NCBI GenBank assembly: GCA_001599755.1
Contig: BCHX01000005.1
Location: 876,800-940,799, forward strand
DNA: 64,000 nucleotides
Source: Gliomastix tumulicola
Taxonomy: Eukaryota; Ascomycota; Sordariomycetes; Hypocreales; Bionectriaceae
Direction: 5' to 3'
A model generated the notes under the pieces. The model was not told the DNA's origin and ran no database searches. It saw only the letters and a list, made by a program, of their open reading frames with translations. Each line of letters opens with the position of its first letter. Positions within the stretch are counted from its first letter, which is position 1. The translations under genes were made by a program, and so were the position numbers. Below, one piece after another: positions 10,071 through 21,777 of this stretch.

Positions 10071-12068
10071 TTAAGGAATAGTGATGGACAGACGCCGCGG
10101 CTCCTCAGCATCGTTGGCGGGAGACGCTATCTGCGCCGGGGGCGTCTGCGGCTGCTTCGACACGTCTGTAGCTTCGTGGTCGTCTTGCTCGACACCGGAA
10201 TTCGAGTCGTAGAACTGCTCCTCGTCTTTGGAACCCCCCTTGACGTCGTCGTGAACCGGCTTCACCACAGCAGCAGCAGCAGCAGCAGCAGCTCTGTCTG
10301 CGTCTGGCGCGGGTGCTGCTGCGGCGGGTAACTGACCGTACGGCACGACACCGCCGCCGACACGCGCCCAGAACATCTGCTCGCGCAGCCGCACGCTCTC
10401 CTCCCACGCGGCCTTCTCCTGATCCTCGTCGTCGGCCCGCCAGTGGCCGTCCTTGACCATACGGAGGAAGCTCAGGAAGTCGCACGCGGAGCGCACGCGG
10501 CCGAGGCAGTACTTGCAGAGCGGATACCGCTGAGCCGACTCCTGCTCGCTCGTGCGGAACCGGTGGTTGCGGAGGTAGTCTGCCTCCCGCCGCGTCTCGC
10601 CGCAGAGCGAGCACGGGTGGAACTGGGGCTTGATGAGGTTCATGACGTACTGGTTGCCCGGGTGGATGCTGACGGGGTCGACAACGAGGGAGCCGTCCGT
10701 CATGGCGCTGACGACAGACCGCCGGGCCAGCCAGGAGAGACCGGGCGCGGCGTCAAGACGTAACGTGGGCTCGATGTCCTCGGCCAGGACACGCTTGAAG
10801 AAGCGGGTGTCTTTGAGGTTCGTCGGTGCAACGGCCGCGGGAGGCGGCGAGCCAGCCGATGCCGGCGTGTTGGGTGACTGAGGAGCACTGGAGCCGGCTG
10901 CAGCGCCTCCATTGTTACTGGAAGTCGACCCGCCAAGGCCGAGAGACGTCAGGTTCAGGCCGCCGATCGAGCCCGAGGATACTCTGTTCCCCGAGTTGCC
11001 GCGGGAGAGCCTGACGAGGTTGATGAACTCGTCGTAGTTGCCGAGGTCGATACGTAGCACGGGCTGGAGGAGATGCGTGAAGCTGCACGGATGCGCGGGG
11101 GCAACGGGCTCAACAGGCCCCGAGGATGAGGGAGAATGCGAGATGAATCTCGGGTCGTCCCTGATATCCGGCTTGGACGCACGCGGCGACGACGGCGCTG
11201 TGGGATTCGTCACGTCGTCCCTCTCCGACGCCATGACCTCCATGACGTTCTTGAGCTCGGACAGCTGCTCCTGCTGCGACTTGAGCAGGCTCTCTGAGTC
11301 GGCGAGCTGGGCCTTGAGCTGGTCGTTCTTGCGCTGGATGGCGTCCTGCTCGAGCTGGGCCTCCTCCTTGGCGCGGATGACCATCTTGTTGGCCTCCTCG
11401 AAGAGGGCGGCGGTGAGGTTCTCGAGCTCCTGCTCGATCTTCTTCTTGGCCTTTTCTACCTCGCCGGTGCGCGTCTTCTCCTCGGCGATGCGGAGCAGCA
11501 TCGACTTGCGCTCGGCGTCGACGGTGCTGCGTCGCACCCAGACGTCGCCGGCGAGCATCTCGCGCTGGGAGGCGTTCTGCTCCTCCAGGCTCCGGATGCG
11601 CTCGTTGGCCGTGTCGAGCTCGTGGCGCGTGGCGGACAGCGTGTCGTCGAGGACGGTGGTGTGGTTGATGGCGTTGATGAGCTTGGTGCTCAGCGTGGCG
11701 ACCTCGTCGGTGAGGTCGGGATGGTGGCTGGAGCTCGCCGTCGAGCCCTGCCGCGAGGGACTCCGCGGCCGGCTGCGAGGATCCGGGATGGTGCTCATCT
11801 CATCGCCGAAGAAGGTCTGGGAGGGGGACGTGCGGATGGTCGGGAGGGCGGATGTCGAGGGCGCCTTTGTCGGTATCCGCGGCTTGTGGACGGATAGCGG
11901 TGACGGCGGAGGCGAGTCTGTGGCTGTGGCTGTGGCTGTGGAGGAGAGCGTCGGGGCGGCGACGGAGGAGCGAGTGCGGAAGTGTGCGCTGAGCGGTCTC
12001 GGCCGTGAAGGAGCCGTTCCCCAACCGGTGACGTGGATGAGGCTAGAGACAAAGTTAGAGGCAACCAT
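10071..12068 (-). CDS. SEC2: Rab GTPase guanine nucleotide exchange factor Sec2
   Basis: GEF for the Sec4/Rab8 GTPase on post-Golgi secretory vesicles, needed for polarised exocytosis. A single exon encodes 665 aa from the ATG at 12068. Residues about 1-118 are Ser/Pro-rich. Residues about 120-285 form the Sec2 coiled coil with the family signature ENLTAALFEEANKMV at 216-230. A Ser/Pro/Gly-rich linker follows, then a Cys-rich block (CSLCGE ... CKYCLGRVRSAC) that looks zinc-binding and is seen in filamentous-fungal Sec2 proteins. Near the C-terminus a CAG-repeat run encodes poly-Ala (about 10265-10291). Its 3' end converges on the FunK1-like gene. Confidence 0.93.
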   Translation of the reverse strand: MVASNFVSSLIHVTGWGTAPSRPRPLSAHFRTRSSVAAPTLSSTATATATDSPPPSPLSVHKPRIPTKAPSTSALPTIRTSPSQTFFGDEMSTIPDPRSRPRSPSRQGSTASSSHHPDLTDEVATLSTKLINAINHTTVLDDTLSATRHELDTANERIRSLEEQNASQREMLAGDVWVRRSTVDAERKSMLLRIAEEKTRTGEVEKAKKKIEQELENLTAALFEEANKMVIRAKEEAQLEQDAIQRKNDQLKAQLADSESLLKSQQEQLSELKNVMEVMASERDDVTNPTAPSSPRASKPDIRDDPRFISHSPSSSGPVEPVAPAHPCSFTHLLQPVLRIDLGNYDEFINLVRLSRGNSGNRVSSGSIGGLNLTSLGLGGSTSSNNGGAAAGSSAPQSPNTPASAGSPPPAAVAPTNLKDTRFFKRVLAEDIEPTLRLDAAPGLSWLARRSVVSAMTDGSLVVDPVSIHPGNQYVMNLIKPQFHPCSLCGETRREADYLRNHRFRTSEQESAQRYPLCKYCLGRVRSACDFLSFLRMVKDGHWRADDEDQEKAAWEESVRLREQMFWARVGGGVVPYGQLPAAAAPAPDADRAAAAAAAAVVKPVHDDVKGGSKDEEQFYDSNSGVEQDDHEATDVSKQPQTPPAQIASPANDAEEPRRLSITIP

Positions 12069-14641
12069 GGCTGGTATAGTATGCTATGCTATGGTATGTA
12101 GGTAGGTGTGGTATGGTGTGGTTTGGTTTGGTCTGGTCTGGTCTGGTCTTGGGATTCGCATCTGCCCGCAACGTCCGTCTCGTGAGACAGAAGAATCAGG
12201 CGGCGAGACGGGCTGATTCATATTATCCTCTGCCCGTTTCTGGCAGCATCCATCGGACCACGAGAACGGCACGAAAACACAAACGAGACCACGTCATGGG
12301 GATACAGGACTTCTGAACGCCCAGCTGACGAGGGGGGCATCGGGAAGGAACGAGGACGAGCGCGAGAACAGAAAAAGCAAAGGCAGTCGCAAAACAGGAT
12401 CCCAAACGTCGCACTGTCAGCCCCCCCCCTCGGGCTGACCATGTGAGACATTCGGGGGGGCGTTGGTGCGGAACGGAAGGGTAAAAAGAAAAAGAAAAAG
12501 CAAGGCGGGCAAGACACAATCTCGGGGAAGGGAAAGTAACGTACTCCATGACTGAGTCTCTGCTTCTTCAACAGAAGCAATGCGTATACGTATAGTTGTA
12601 TGTATGTCTCGCTCGGCGTCGAAAAAAGGATGGATGGTTCGGGGATCGGTGTTGGTCGACGGTCGAGTCGTTTGGCGACAACTATCCAAAGGAGTGCCGA
12701 GATCTTCGGGGCTGCTCAGCTCAGCTCAGCTCAGCTCAGGGAGAGCGAGCGAGGAGGAACGGACGCCTATTCGCTGCGAGGCACAGGAAACGGATGTTTG
12801 GCGTCGTGCGTTGTGTTGTGTCGTTTCGTTTCGTTGCGTTGCGTAGTATTGTGTTGTGTTGGTGTTGCGCTACTGTCGTCATTCGCGCGCGCTGCTTCTA
12901 GTGTTGACAAGAGCAAGCAGCAGCAGCAGCAGCAGAAACGCGAACGAGGAAGAAGAAAAAGCCGTGGCGTTGACTCCTTTCAATGCACCGATCGCAGACG
13001 TAAAGTTTCGAGCATCGCTAATTCGGGGTGGCTGCAATTGACGCGAGTGGCGTGTGTGGTTGGTTGGTAGAGACCGAGACCAAGCCCGCTGATGCAGCGA
13101 CAGGGCGAATTGAATGACTAGCCGACTGACTTCTGGAACTGGGGCCTCGCCTCCGCCGCCCGAACGTCGGTCGGTCAGAAATGCGACTGGGAAAGAGAAT
13201 GCGGTGCCTGAGCTGTGGAACAGGGCCTGGAATCTTGGCGGGATAATGATGATGACTGCAGGCTTGGGCTGCGGGTTGTGGAGGGATTTCCAAGCAGGAT
13301 TTCGGGGGAAATTGAGGACTTGATCCAATCCTATAAATCGATAGGCAACGGCCCTTCTTATTTGTTGTGCTGCGATTCGCACGAAGCATTAACGATGATG
13401 AGTAAAAGAAAAGAAAAAGAAAAAGAGAGGCAAATGTAAAAGTAAACGTCATGAACGAGAGAGCAATGGTAAAGTCAACTCAACCAGCAGGTACTACTAG
13501 GTAGCCCCCCGGGGCCGTCTTACTGCAAGCGTAGTACCTAACAGACAGGTGCTAAAAGTTCCAGTTCTCTCAGCGCCTTCCCATCCAGGCCTCTTTCCCA
13601 ACCCGCAAAAGAACCCACTAAAAGCGACTCTCTCAGCAGCTGCTCTTTAGGGGGGGCGTTTAGGGCGAATTGCTTGCGGAGGCGATGGTCCCCGGACCAA
13701 TCAGAGTGCTGCTCGGCTCGTAGATGAGGTCACCGGCAGCAGCGCTGTTCAGCTCAAAACCCGAATCCGATCTCAGCCACGAACGAATGCTTAGGAATAT
13801 CACGAGCAGTTTATGTATTATTATACCCAGGCACTGGTTCATACTCCAGTCACGGCTCTGCTGTAACTGGAGAGGATGCATTTCAATGGTCAATGGTCAT
13901 ATTAACTAACCCTCTCCCACCCGATTGGCTTGCTCGGATGTGACTGACTGTCTCAGGTACATGCACCTCCAGGCCCTCGGCGGCTGCCCGTGACGATCAG
14001 GATCCTTTAGAGGGTAAACTGCTATACCTACTAACTAGTAGAACCTGCAGCCTGCAGCCGCCCAGCGAGTGCCCAGCGAATGCCCAGCCCACCATACGAC
14101 CAACATCTCGTATCGGCAAGATTGCAATATCGTAAAAGACGCCTCGGAATGGACTGGGCCGTCGGCGCCACAGATCTGACACGATAAAAGACAACCTAAT
14201 AAACAACATTCACTGTTACGAGTCTGTCTGCATTGAGAATCCGACATGATCGGTAAAATCCGGTGGCTTGCATTCTATTCGCCTACTTCTCGCCATCCGT
14301 GGCGACTAAGACGGGCCTAAAATACAACAAGCACACCGTGATATATAACAGTATAGCGTAGGTAATGTATGTAGGTAGGTAGGTAGGTATGTAAAGCAGC
14401 TACATATATGTATGGCAACTGAACGGCTGCACCAACGGGTATCCCGCATGTCCGCCCAGGGGGACAACAATGATACACAGCGAGAAGAGAAAATTAAGCC
14501 GTGGGATGATACAAATGAAACATGGTCTGCGTGACGGCAGAGCAGACAAGAGAAACATTGAATAAGAGAGAAAGAAAAGAAAGAAATAGAAAAAAACACT
14601 TTTTGTTCGTTCCAGCATGTGATGAATAAGGGTTGTTGTGC
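12069..14641. other. Long upstream region of SEC2 and 3' flank of the large gene
   Basis: About 2.6 kb has no supported gene. It contains (GGTTT/GGTCT)n at 12117-12150, a poly-C run at 12420-12430, five tandem TCAGC units ending near 12738, a CAG run at 12917-12935 and (TAGG)n at 14372-14388. TACTAGGTAG-type motifs lie near 13490-13540. Open frames on both strands here are low complexity (Phe-, Ser- or Arg-rich) and have no domain similarity. Most is probably SEC2 promoter and leader. Confidence 0.5.
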
Positions 14642-17600
14642 TTACTCGTCACCCATCATGAACTCGGGCTCTCCGTAGGGGTTCCATTCCTGCCCGGGAT
14701 AGCTCGTGGCCGTCATCTTAGGCATCTCAGGCTCCGGTTCGTAGAAGATCTTCTCCTCCTGCCCGTCCAGCCGCAGGGTCCGCATCCGCGCGTCGTTGGT
14801 GTCCTCAAGCTCGATGTGTGCCACCTGCGAGGGCTGAGCTGTCGTCACGCCTGTTGTCGATCCGCCGGTGGAGGTGAGGCTCGACCCCGTGTTCGACTTG
14901 GACACCTCGGAGATGTTGTGGCTCGAGCCCGTGGGATCCTGCTTCAGACGAGGAGTCGACTCGTGAGCGGGGGGCGTTGCTACGACAGCATGAACAATGG
15001 CCGGTGGGCTCTGCTGTCGAGGCTCTGGCTCCTGGCGCACGCTCGTGTTGCGGGACATGGCCTTGCTCTCGATGCCCGTGCTGTTGCTGAGGATCGACGC
15101 CGCCTTGTTATTGTTATTGTTATTGTTGAGGGCGGGTGTCGCGCTGTGGATCGACTCCCGCGCCCTCGACGCAGCATCGTCGCCGCCGACGGCGTTCTCG
15201 ACGGTGTTCATGCTCACCTTGCTGACCTGAGGGTGGATCTGCGGCTGCTGCTGCTGCTGCTGCTGGTGTGGCACAGGCGATGCGCCCCGGGTGCTCTCAT
15301 GGCCGCCGCCGCCGCCGCCGCCGCCGATAGCACCAGACTCAGCGCTGAGCCTCGAAGTGATAGTGTTGGTGCGAGGGATGGTGGGAGCAGGGGTGGACTG
15401 TCCCCCCTCGTTCGCATCACTGCCCTGAATCGGTCCCTGGATGGGGAGAATAAAGCCGTCGGTCGAATCCCCTGGCGTGGTCGCCGCCTGGCTCAGCGGA
15501 CGATCAGGAGGCGGCAGAGACTGGGGCTGCTGAGGTGCCTGGACCGTCGAATCCGCAGGCTGCACTTGTTGCTGCACTTGTTGCTGCAGCGGCTGCTGGA
15601 CCGGTGGCTGGACCGGTGGCTGCTGCTGTGACACCGATGGAGGCGAGGGCAGAAACTGCTGCTGCTGCTGCTGCTCCTGCTGCTGCTGTTGTTGCGGTGC
15701 AGGCTGATACTGGGCGGGCCTGAAGCCCTGAAGAGGTGCCTGGCCAGCGTAGAAGCCAGTTGACATGACCCTGTTCTGCGGCTGGCCGAACTGACCACCA
15801 GTCTGGGCGTACGGGTGCTGGCCCTGCATCTGCTGCTGGTACGCCCAGTGGTCCCCGCCGCTGTTGGCAAGTGGTCGCAGCGAAGGATGATGGTGGCTCT
15901 GAGGCACGAAGCCCTGGGGCGTCTGCTGACCAAAGCCCTGAGGACCGGGGAACGGCCGAGGAGGTCCTTGTTGGTTCGGAGCTCCTGGAGGAGGGCCCTG
16001 AGGACCCTGAGGACCAGGAGGCAGAGGCATCGGGGTGCCCTGTTGAGGCGGTCCCTCGGGCCCATTGGCCTTGGATCCTCGCTTGAATGCCCCCAGAACG
16101 CCGGCAGGCCCGCCAAGCCTCGGCGGCTGCATCTCTTGCTGGTGTTGCAGAGGTGACGGCTGATACTGCTGATACTGCTGCTGCTGATACTGCTGCAGCT
16201 GTTGCTGATCAGGTGGCGGCTGCTGGATGGACATACGGTGCTTCCAGTCGTCTTGTTGTTCGGAAGTGTTAGCCTGGTCCTGGGGATTCTGGCCCGCACG
16301 ACCAACAAGCAGCTTCTCCTTCCAACCCTTCCACTTGGACTTCTTCGCGCCAGGCTGAGGTTGAGGTTGAGGCTGGGCAGGCTTGGGCCCTAGACCAAAG
16401 CCACGCTTGCTGCTAGCCTTAGCATCCTGAGCTTGGGCATTGGCCTGCTGCTGAAGGTCCTCTAGAGAGGCTGCTGGGGGTGTATTCCTGCTCGGCCGCC
16501 AGCCCGCTAGGGGAGGTGGCATCTGGCTAGACGGTGAGTCCACCGAATGGTTGCTAAGCTGAGTGTTTGAGTTTGAGTTCGAGTTCGAGCCGACCAGGTG
16601 CACCATAGGGCGTGCAGGCCTGTTGAACGGAGCCCCCTGTTTGCTGGGCGGTGGCGTGAGCCGCTCCGGCGTCGGTCCGAAAGCAGGCGAGTTGCTGGCT
16701 CTGACATCACTCCCTAGAACCTGTCCATTCACAGGTGCCGGTGCCGGTGCCGGAGGAAAAGGCAAAGGCTTGGAGGGGTCAGACTCGCCGTTGGTCGTGC
16801 CTTCGTTCGGAACAGCAGGGGCAGCCGATCGTAGTCCGCTGCCCTGCTCGCTCTGCGGCAGTGACGCGTTGCTGTTCATGTTAAACTCGTTGGCCAACGG
16901 AGACGGCCGAGCAGGGTTCGTGACTGAGCCCTGCGAAAGATGCCTGCTAGAACGCCGTCCGCCGTCAACAGATTCCCTACTCTGCTCGGCAAATCCTGAA
17001 TCCGCGCTGCCCTGGGCTCGAGGCTGGGAGTCAGGCTTGTTCTTGAAGAAGCTGGTAAACATGTTACTGATAGAACCTTGCCTGTCTCTCCCGTCAGGAT
17101 GGCCACTGGGTGGCGCGATGCCAAACGACGAGGCAGAACCAACGGTGCCGCTGCGATCCCGTCCCTGGCCTTGAGAAGCAGGGTTTAGGGCACCAGGACC
17201 TGTAGCAAGCGGCGGCACGCCCGTGATGGAAGCTTGGTCTGAGTAGGCCGAAGCTGGCTTCGGGGCTGCGTCGTTGCCAGAGGGTTTGAACTTGTTAACG
17301 AGGCCACCGAACAGTTTGCGTTTGTGGCCTCCGGCAGATTCAGCAATGCTGCCCGCCTCACCGGCCTGGCCAGCGGTCGACGGTCTAGGCATGCCGACTG
17401 GCACAAAACGGGGAGGTGCTGGGGCGAAGAATGCCCTGTTCGCGTCAGGCTGAGGCTGATGTACAACATCTTGTTGAGGCACGGAGCGAGCTGGGCTTGC
17501 CGGTCTTGGGGACGTCGTAGCCATAGCCACGCTCTCAGCCTCAGGTGAGACCTGGGCCGCCACGGGAGGAGGCTGCGAGGCCTGCTGAGGCGGAGGAGGC

Positions 17601-20600
17601 TGTGGCTGACCCGGAACACCGAGGGCCGTGGATCCCTGGGCAGGGTCAGAGTTGACCTGGTCAGGTTCGTCGGATGGCCCGTCGTCGGAGTCTGAGTCAC
17701 TTGAACCGCTTGCGTTGCCGTGACGCTGACCAGCAGCAGCATGCGAGCTGCCAGAGGCCACGCCAGTCTCTTTGTCCAAGTAGGGACCTTGCAGGGCCGT
17801 GCCCTCGGGGTCCGGGCGTCTTCGAGAAGGCTGCAGCGGTTCTGACAGATGGCTCTCTTCCAGCTGCCATCCACTCGGCGGCTGTGCCTGCACCGGGTTC
17901 GAGCCACCCTGCTGCTGCTGCTGCTGCTGTTGGAGCCACTGGGTAGGGTTGCTGTTGGGCACTGGGGGGGCATCTGAGAAGCGGTGTTCTTTCTGGATCA
18001 AGGAGCCTCGTGTGCTCTCGTGCCCGACGAGCGTGGCTGCGTTGCTATCCAAGCCAATCGATTTCGTTGTGGCATTGTCGGCCGGGGCGAAGCCAGCGTC
18101 AGAATTGTTAGTAGACTCCTCACTCTGGCGGACCAGGTTGGAACTCTCTGCGGCGGCGGCGGCAGCAGCAGCAGCAGCAGTTGCAGGAGTGTCTTCCTTT
18201 TTGCCTAGAACACTGTTGTCAAAAGAGAAATCGCCGAAATCGCCGAACCCCCAGTCGCTCGTAGGGTTGTCTAGCTTGATGTTCGAGTTTCTCCGAATGG
18301 GCGGCAGTCCCTTGAACGAAGGGATTCGAGGGAGGACAGGAGACGCGTACTCGGCCTGATCCTCGTGGATCGGCGAGGGCGGCAAGCTGTCGTCATGCTG
18401 GGCACCCGTCGCTCCCTGCTGGTGCTGGTGCTGCTGGTGCTGCTGGGCAGGCGGAGCAGGTTGCTGAGGAGCGTGCTGGGTAGCAGCCTGCTGAGCAAGA
18501 AACGGCGGCACTACGCCGTAGCCGTTCGACGGACCCGGGCCACCATTTTGAGTCGACGGCGGGGGCGGTCGGTAGCCATAGACAGGCCCTGGATGTGTGC
18601 CCGGAGGCGGCTGGTATTGCCCTCGTTCGTGGAGCGGTGGGGGAGGCTGTCCTCGTAGCGACGGCTCGAAGCTGGGCTGTTGACTCGCTATCGGCCGGGC
18701 GTTGCTACTTCGCGGCTGGGACTCGTTGTCGGTGCCCTGCTCTTCGGCGATCGAGGACGACACCCGGGGGCCATTGTTGAAACGCTGCACGAAGGGACGC
18801 ATCGGATCGCTGGCGTTGGGGTCCGCGGGGGTCTCCGAGGTGGTCTTGTCGGCCGTCTCGGTCTTGTCGGTCTTCTCGGCGTCGTTCTCGTTCGTTGTCT
18901 CGGCGGCGGCGGCGGGTTTCGCACCGAGCCTCACAGCCCAAGAGGTGCGTCGGTCGCTCTTCTGGGTCTTCCGATCAACGGATGTTTCAGCCTATGAGAC
19001 AAAAAGAAATTAATACCGCTGATCTTCACACACAGATGACTGATTATTCTTGTGGCTTTGGCTTGGTTTCCATGATGAGGAAAATGAATGAATGAATGAA
19101 TGTATGGGTGCAGCTGCCGGCCGGCAGGTGAAAAGGGGGATAATGAATATTGGAGAGAGAGGTCATGCAATTCCAGGTCCTATCTCCTACACCGCGCGCC
19201 CCTTTTTTTCTTTCTTGTCACCCGCTCTGGCAGGCCGGCCATGCAGCAGACGACAAGGAGGTTTTGACGGATGGCACATCCTTCCAGATAAGTGATGATT
19301 ACAAAACGTGGACGTATCCAAAAACTGGTCCCCCCTTTTCAAGAAAAAAAGGGCCGGCAGTGCAGGAAGACAAAGACCGACTGACCCTACACGTGAATCG
19401 TAGGGCACTGGGAAAAAGAGAGAAAAAGCATCAGTGAAATACCTTGTCCCCGGTGCCACGCAGTTTGCTTCTTCCCTTGCTGAACAGTCCCTTGCCCATC
19501 TTTCCGGCTGATTGCATGAATTCCTTGCCCTTGTGGCCGATCTGGTTGCCCGAGTGTCCGAACGCGCTTCCGGCAGCAGCCTGAGCCTGTTCCTGGAGGC
19601 CGGCCAGACGAGAGCGGGCCGACGTGGGCGGCGCACTCTGGTTGGGGTTGCTGGCATTCAGGTACTGCTGATAGTAGGGCTGCTGCGCCGAGGGCTGAGA
19701 TCCAGAGGGCGAGGGCGTCCGTGCAGGAGGCACCGCACCAGAGAAGGAGCCGCTGGCATTGGCATGCTCCGGATGCTGGTTCTTCATGGTGGCAATCCAT
19801 TCGTCGAGCCCGGACTCGGACGTGGCAAAGGACGATCGTGACTCTTGATACCGCTCGATCCTCTCCTCGGCCGTTGGAAGCCCCATGATCTCCTTGAAAG
19901 GCATGGTTGGCTTCTCACCCAGCGAGCTTGTTGGGCCTGGCGCGACGACCGAGCCTCCGTTGCCACTGGCACTGGAATGCGGGGCGTCTGACAGCGCGTC
20001 TGTGCTTGGGCCAGCTGCGGACGACTGTGTCTCAGCAGAGAAGTCAGGTAGGGCCGTCTGGGCAGGCCCGACATTGGCTTCGCGAGGGCTGAACGCCGAC
20101 GAGACTTGCTGGTCCAATGGCTGGTGGTGGTCTTCAGAGACAATCTTGATCGTAGGCGAGATTGGGTTTGCAGAAGGAGCGCCATAAGAACTTGCCGGAC
20201 TTCTCTCGTCCACCTGTGAGGCCACGACCGGAGATTGGATCGGAGACTGCACGGATGGTTGAGGAACCGCAGCTGGAGGTGCAACTGGAGGTGCAACGGT
20301 TGTAGCAGACACAGGAGCCGTAGGATTGGGAGTTGCATCATCCACCAAAGCTTCCCAAGAGAACCTTCGGCGCAAATCCCGATCAGGATCTGAGGATGGA
20401 GACGCGATAGGGCTATGGGTCTGAACCGGTGCGGTGATATTGGCTTGCTGGGCAGGGATAGATAGAACAGGCACTGCAACGGCCTCGTGTTGCTGGTAGC
20501 TGCCAGAAATATCACTGCTCGCAGCACTTCTCTCCCAGCTGCCAGTAGTCAATGACGTCTGGCTCGGGTCGGGCTTCAGTCCAGAAGCACCGTTGTTGTT

Positions 20601-21777
20601 GCTGCCAGGCGTCAACGACCGCATGATCTCGTCGCTCAAAACGTCGCTCTCTTTGACGGGCGATGAGGCTGCCGTGTCATGAGTGAATGAATGCTGTAGC
20701 GGCTGCGGCTCATACTCGGATGGAGAATGCTCGGGCTTCTTGGGCTGCAAGGGCTCGGTGGGAATGATAGATACTGGAGTGTCGGTAGCAGTCGTCGTGG
20801 CCGTAGTGGGCTGCTGGGCATCCTGGGAGCCCGAGGCAGCATTAGGAGGGGGCGAATCGATGCGGAGGGCCAAACCCTGAGACGGCTCATGAACCGCCGA
20901 TGTTCTCTGTGAATCTGCTGACGACGAGACAGCTGCTGCTTCTGCTGCTGCCGCGTCCTTTGATGGTACGTCATCCTGCTCCGAGAGCGATGAGAAGTCG
21001 TGCTCGACAGTCTTTGGTGGCTGCTGAGCAACACCGAGCTGAGGAGCTGGGCTGCCCGACTGAATGCCACGGTTGGCATCAGCAGCTGAGGGCTCCCTTT
21101 CTTCCTGGATGGTGTGCTCGGCCGCGCTCAGCTTGCTGGTGTCGTTATTGGACTCGCCAGGAAACAGGTCGAAACCGAAGGCAGACATGCGTGCCATGTT
21201 GGGCAGCTGTGGACTGATCGAGGCACGCTTGTTGTCACCCACGTCGGAGTCTTGTACTGCGCCCTCGTCTTGAGTAGTGGTAGGAGCAGTGGTAGCGGCA
21301 GGTGCAGCGTGAACGGGAGGTTGTTGGGTAGCAGCAGCAGCAGCAGCAGCAGTAGTAGTGGCGGCAGCATGGTCCACAGGAACAGAGCCCGTCTGAGCAG
21401 CGACTGTGGGAGACGCTACGGACGGCGGAGGATAGGCGGGCGCCTGGACGCCATGGCCAGAAGCTGGCTGCAGCGGCGGTTCTGGACCGACAGAACGGTC
21501 GTCGTCGTCGTCGTCGTCGGACTCGTCTGGCGAGCCCCAGTCATCGCCGTCATAGCTCTGCACCTTGGCCTCGACCCATTTCCGAGTCTTTGTCCGGTTC
21601 ACGTTGGTCTGGTATGCGCTCGCGGGTGTGGCTGGCGACCTGCATTGCACGCGATAAGACGTTAACGGGCAAGGCCGCGAAGAGGGGAGGGGAGGGGGAG
21701 ACAAAGAAAAAAAGGACGGGTGATACGTACGATGATGCTTGGCCTTTGCCGGCGGCGTGGTTGAAGGAGGAATCCAT
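14642..21777 (-). CDS. Very large Q/P/S-rich conserved fungal protein
   Basis: Three exons, 21777-21731, 21639-19443 and 18991-14642 (minus strand), give 2197 aa. The first exon (MDSSFNHAAGKGQASS) joins in phase across a GTACGT intron. The protein opens with a compact conserved-looking segment (NRTKTRKWVEAKVQSYDGDD, then WGSPDESDDDDDDD). It then runs through about 2000 residues of disordered Ser/Pro/Gln-rich sequence with poly-Gln, poly-Ala, poly-Gly and poly-Asn runs. It ends in a second conserved-looking block (RLDGQEEKIFYEPEPEMPKM ... YPGQEWNPYGEPEFMMGDE). Basic patches such as KSKWKGWKEKLLVGR and KRKLFGGLVNKFKP recur. No catalytic domain is visible and I cannot name a function; a scaffold role is only a guess. 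The second intron (451 bp) is unusually long and could hide a small exon. Confidence 0.82.

Noticed and set aside
11038..12105. 355-codon open frame on the plus strand antisense to SEC2
   Set aside because: Ser/Arg/Leu-rich shadow of the Sec2 coiled-coil frame, with no recognisable domain.
12580..13070. Overlapping plus-strand open frames of 88-156 codons
   Set aside because: Made of repeat-derived Val/Ser/Arg sequence in the upstream region of SEC2, with no domain or intron logic.
14633..15631. 332-codon open frame opposite the end of the large gene
   Set aside because: Leu/Arg repeats are the complement of Gln-rich coding repeats.
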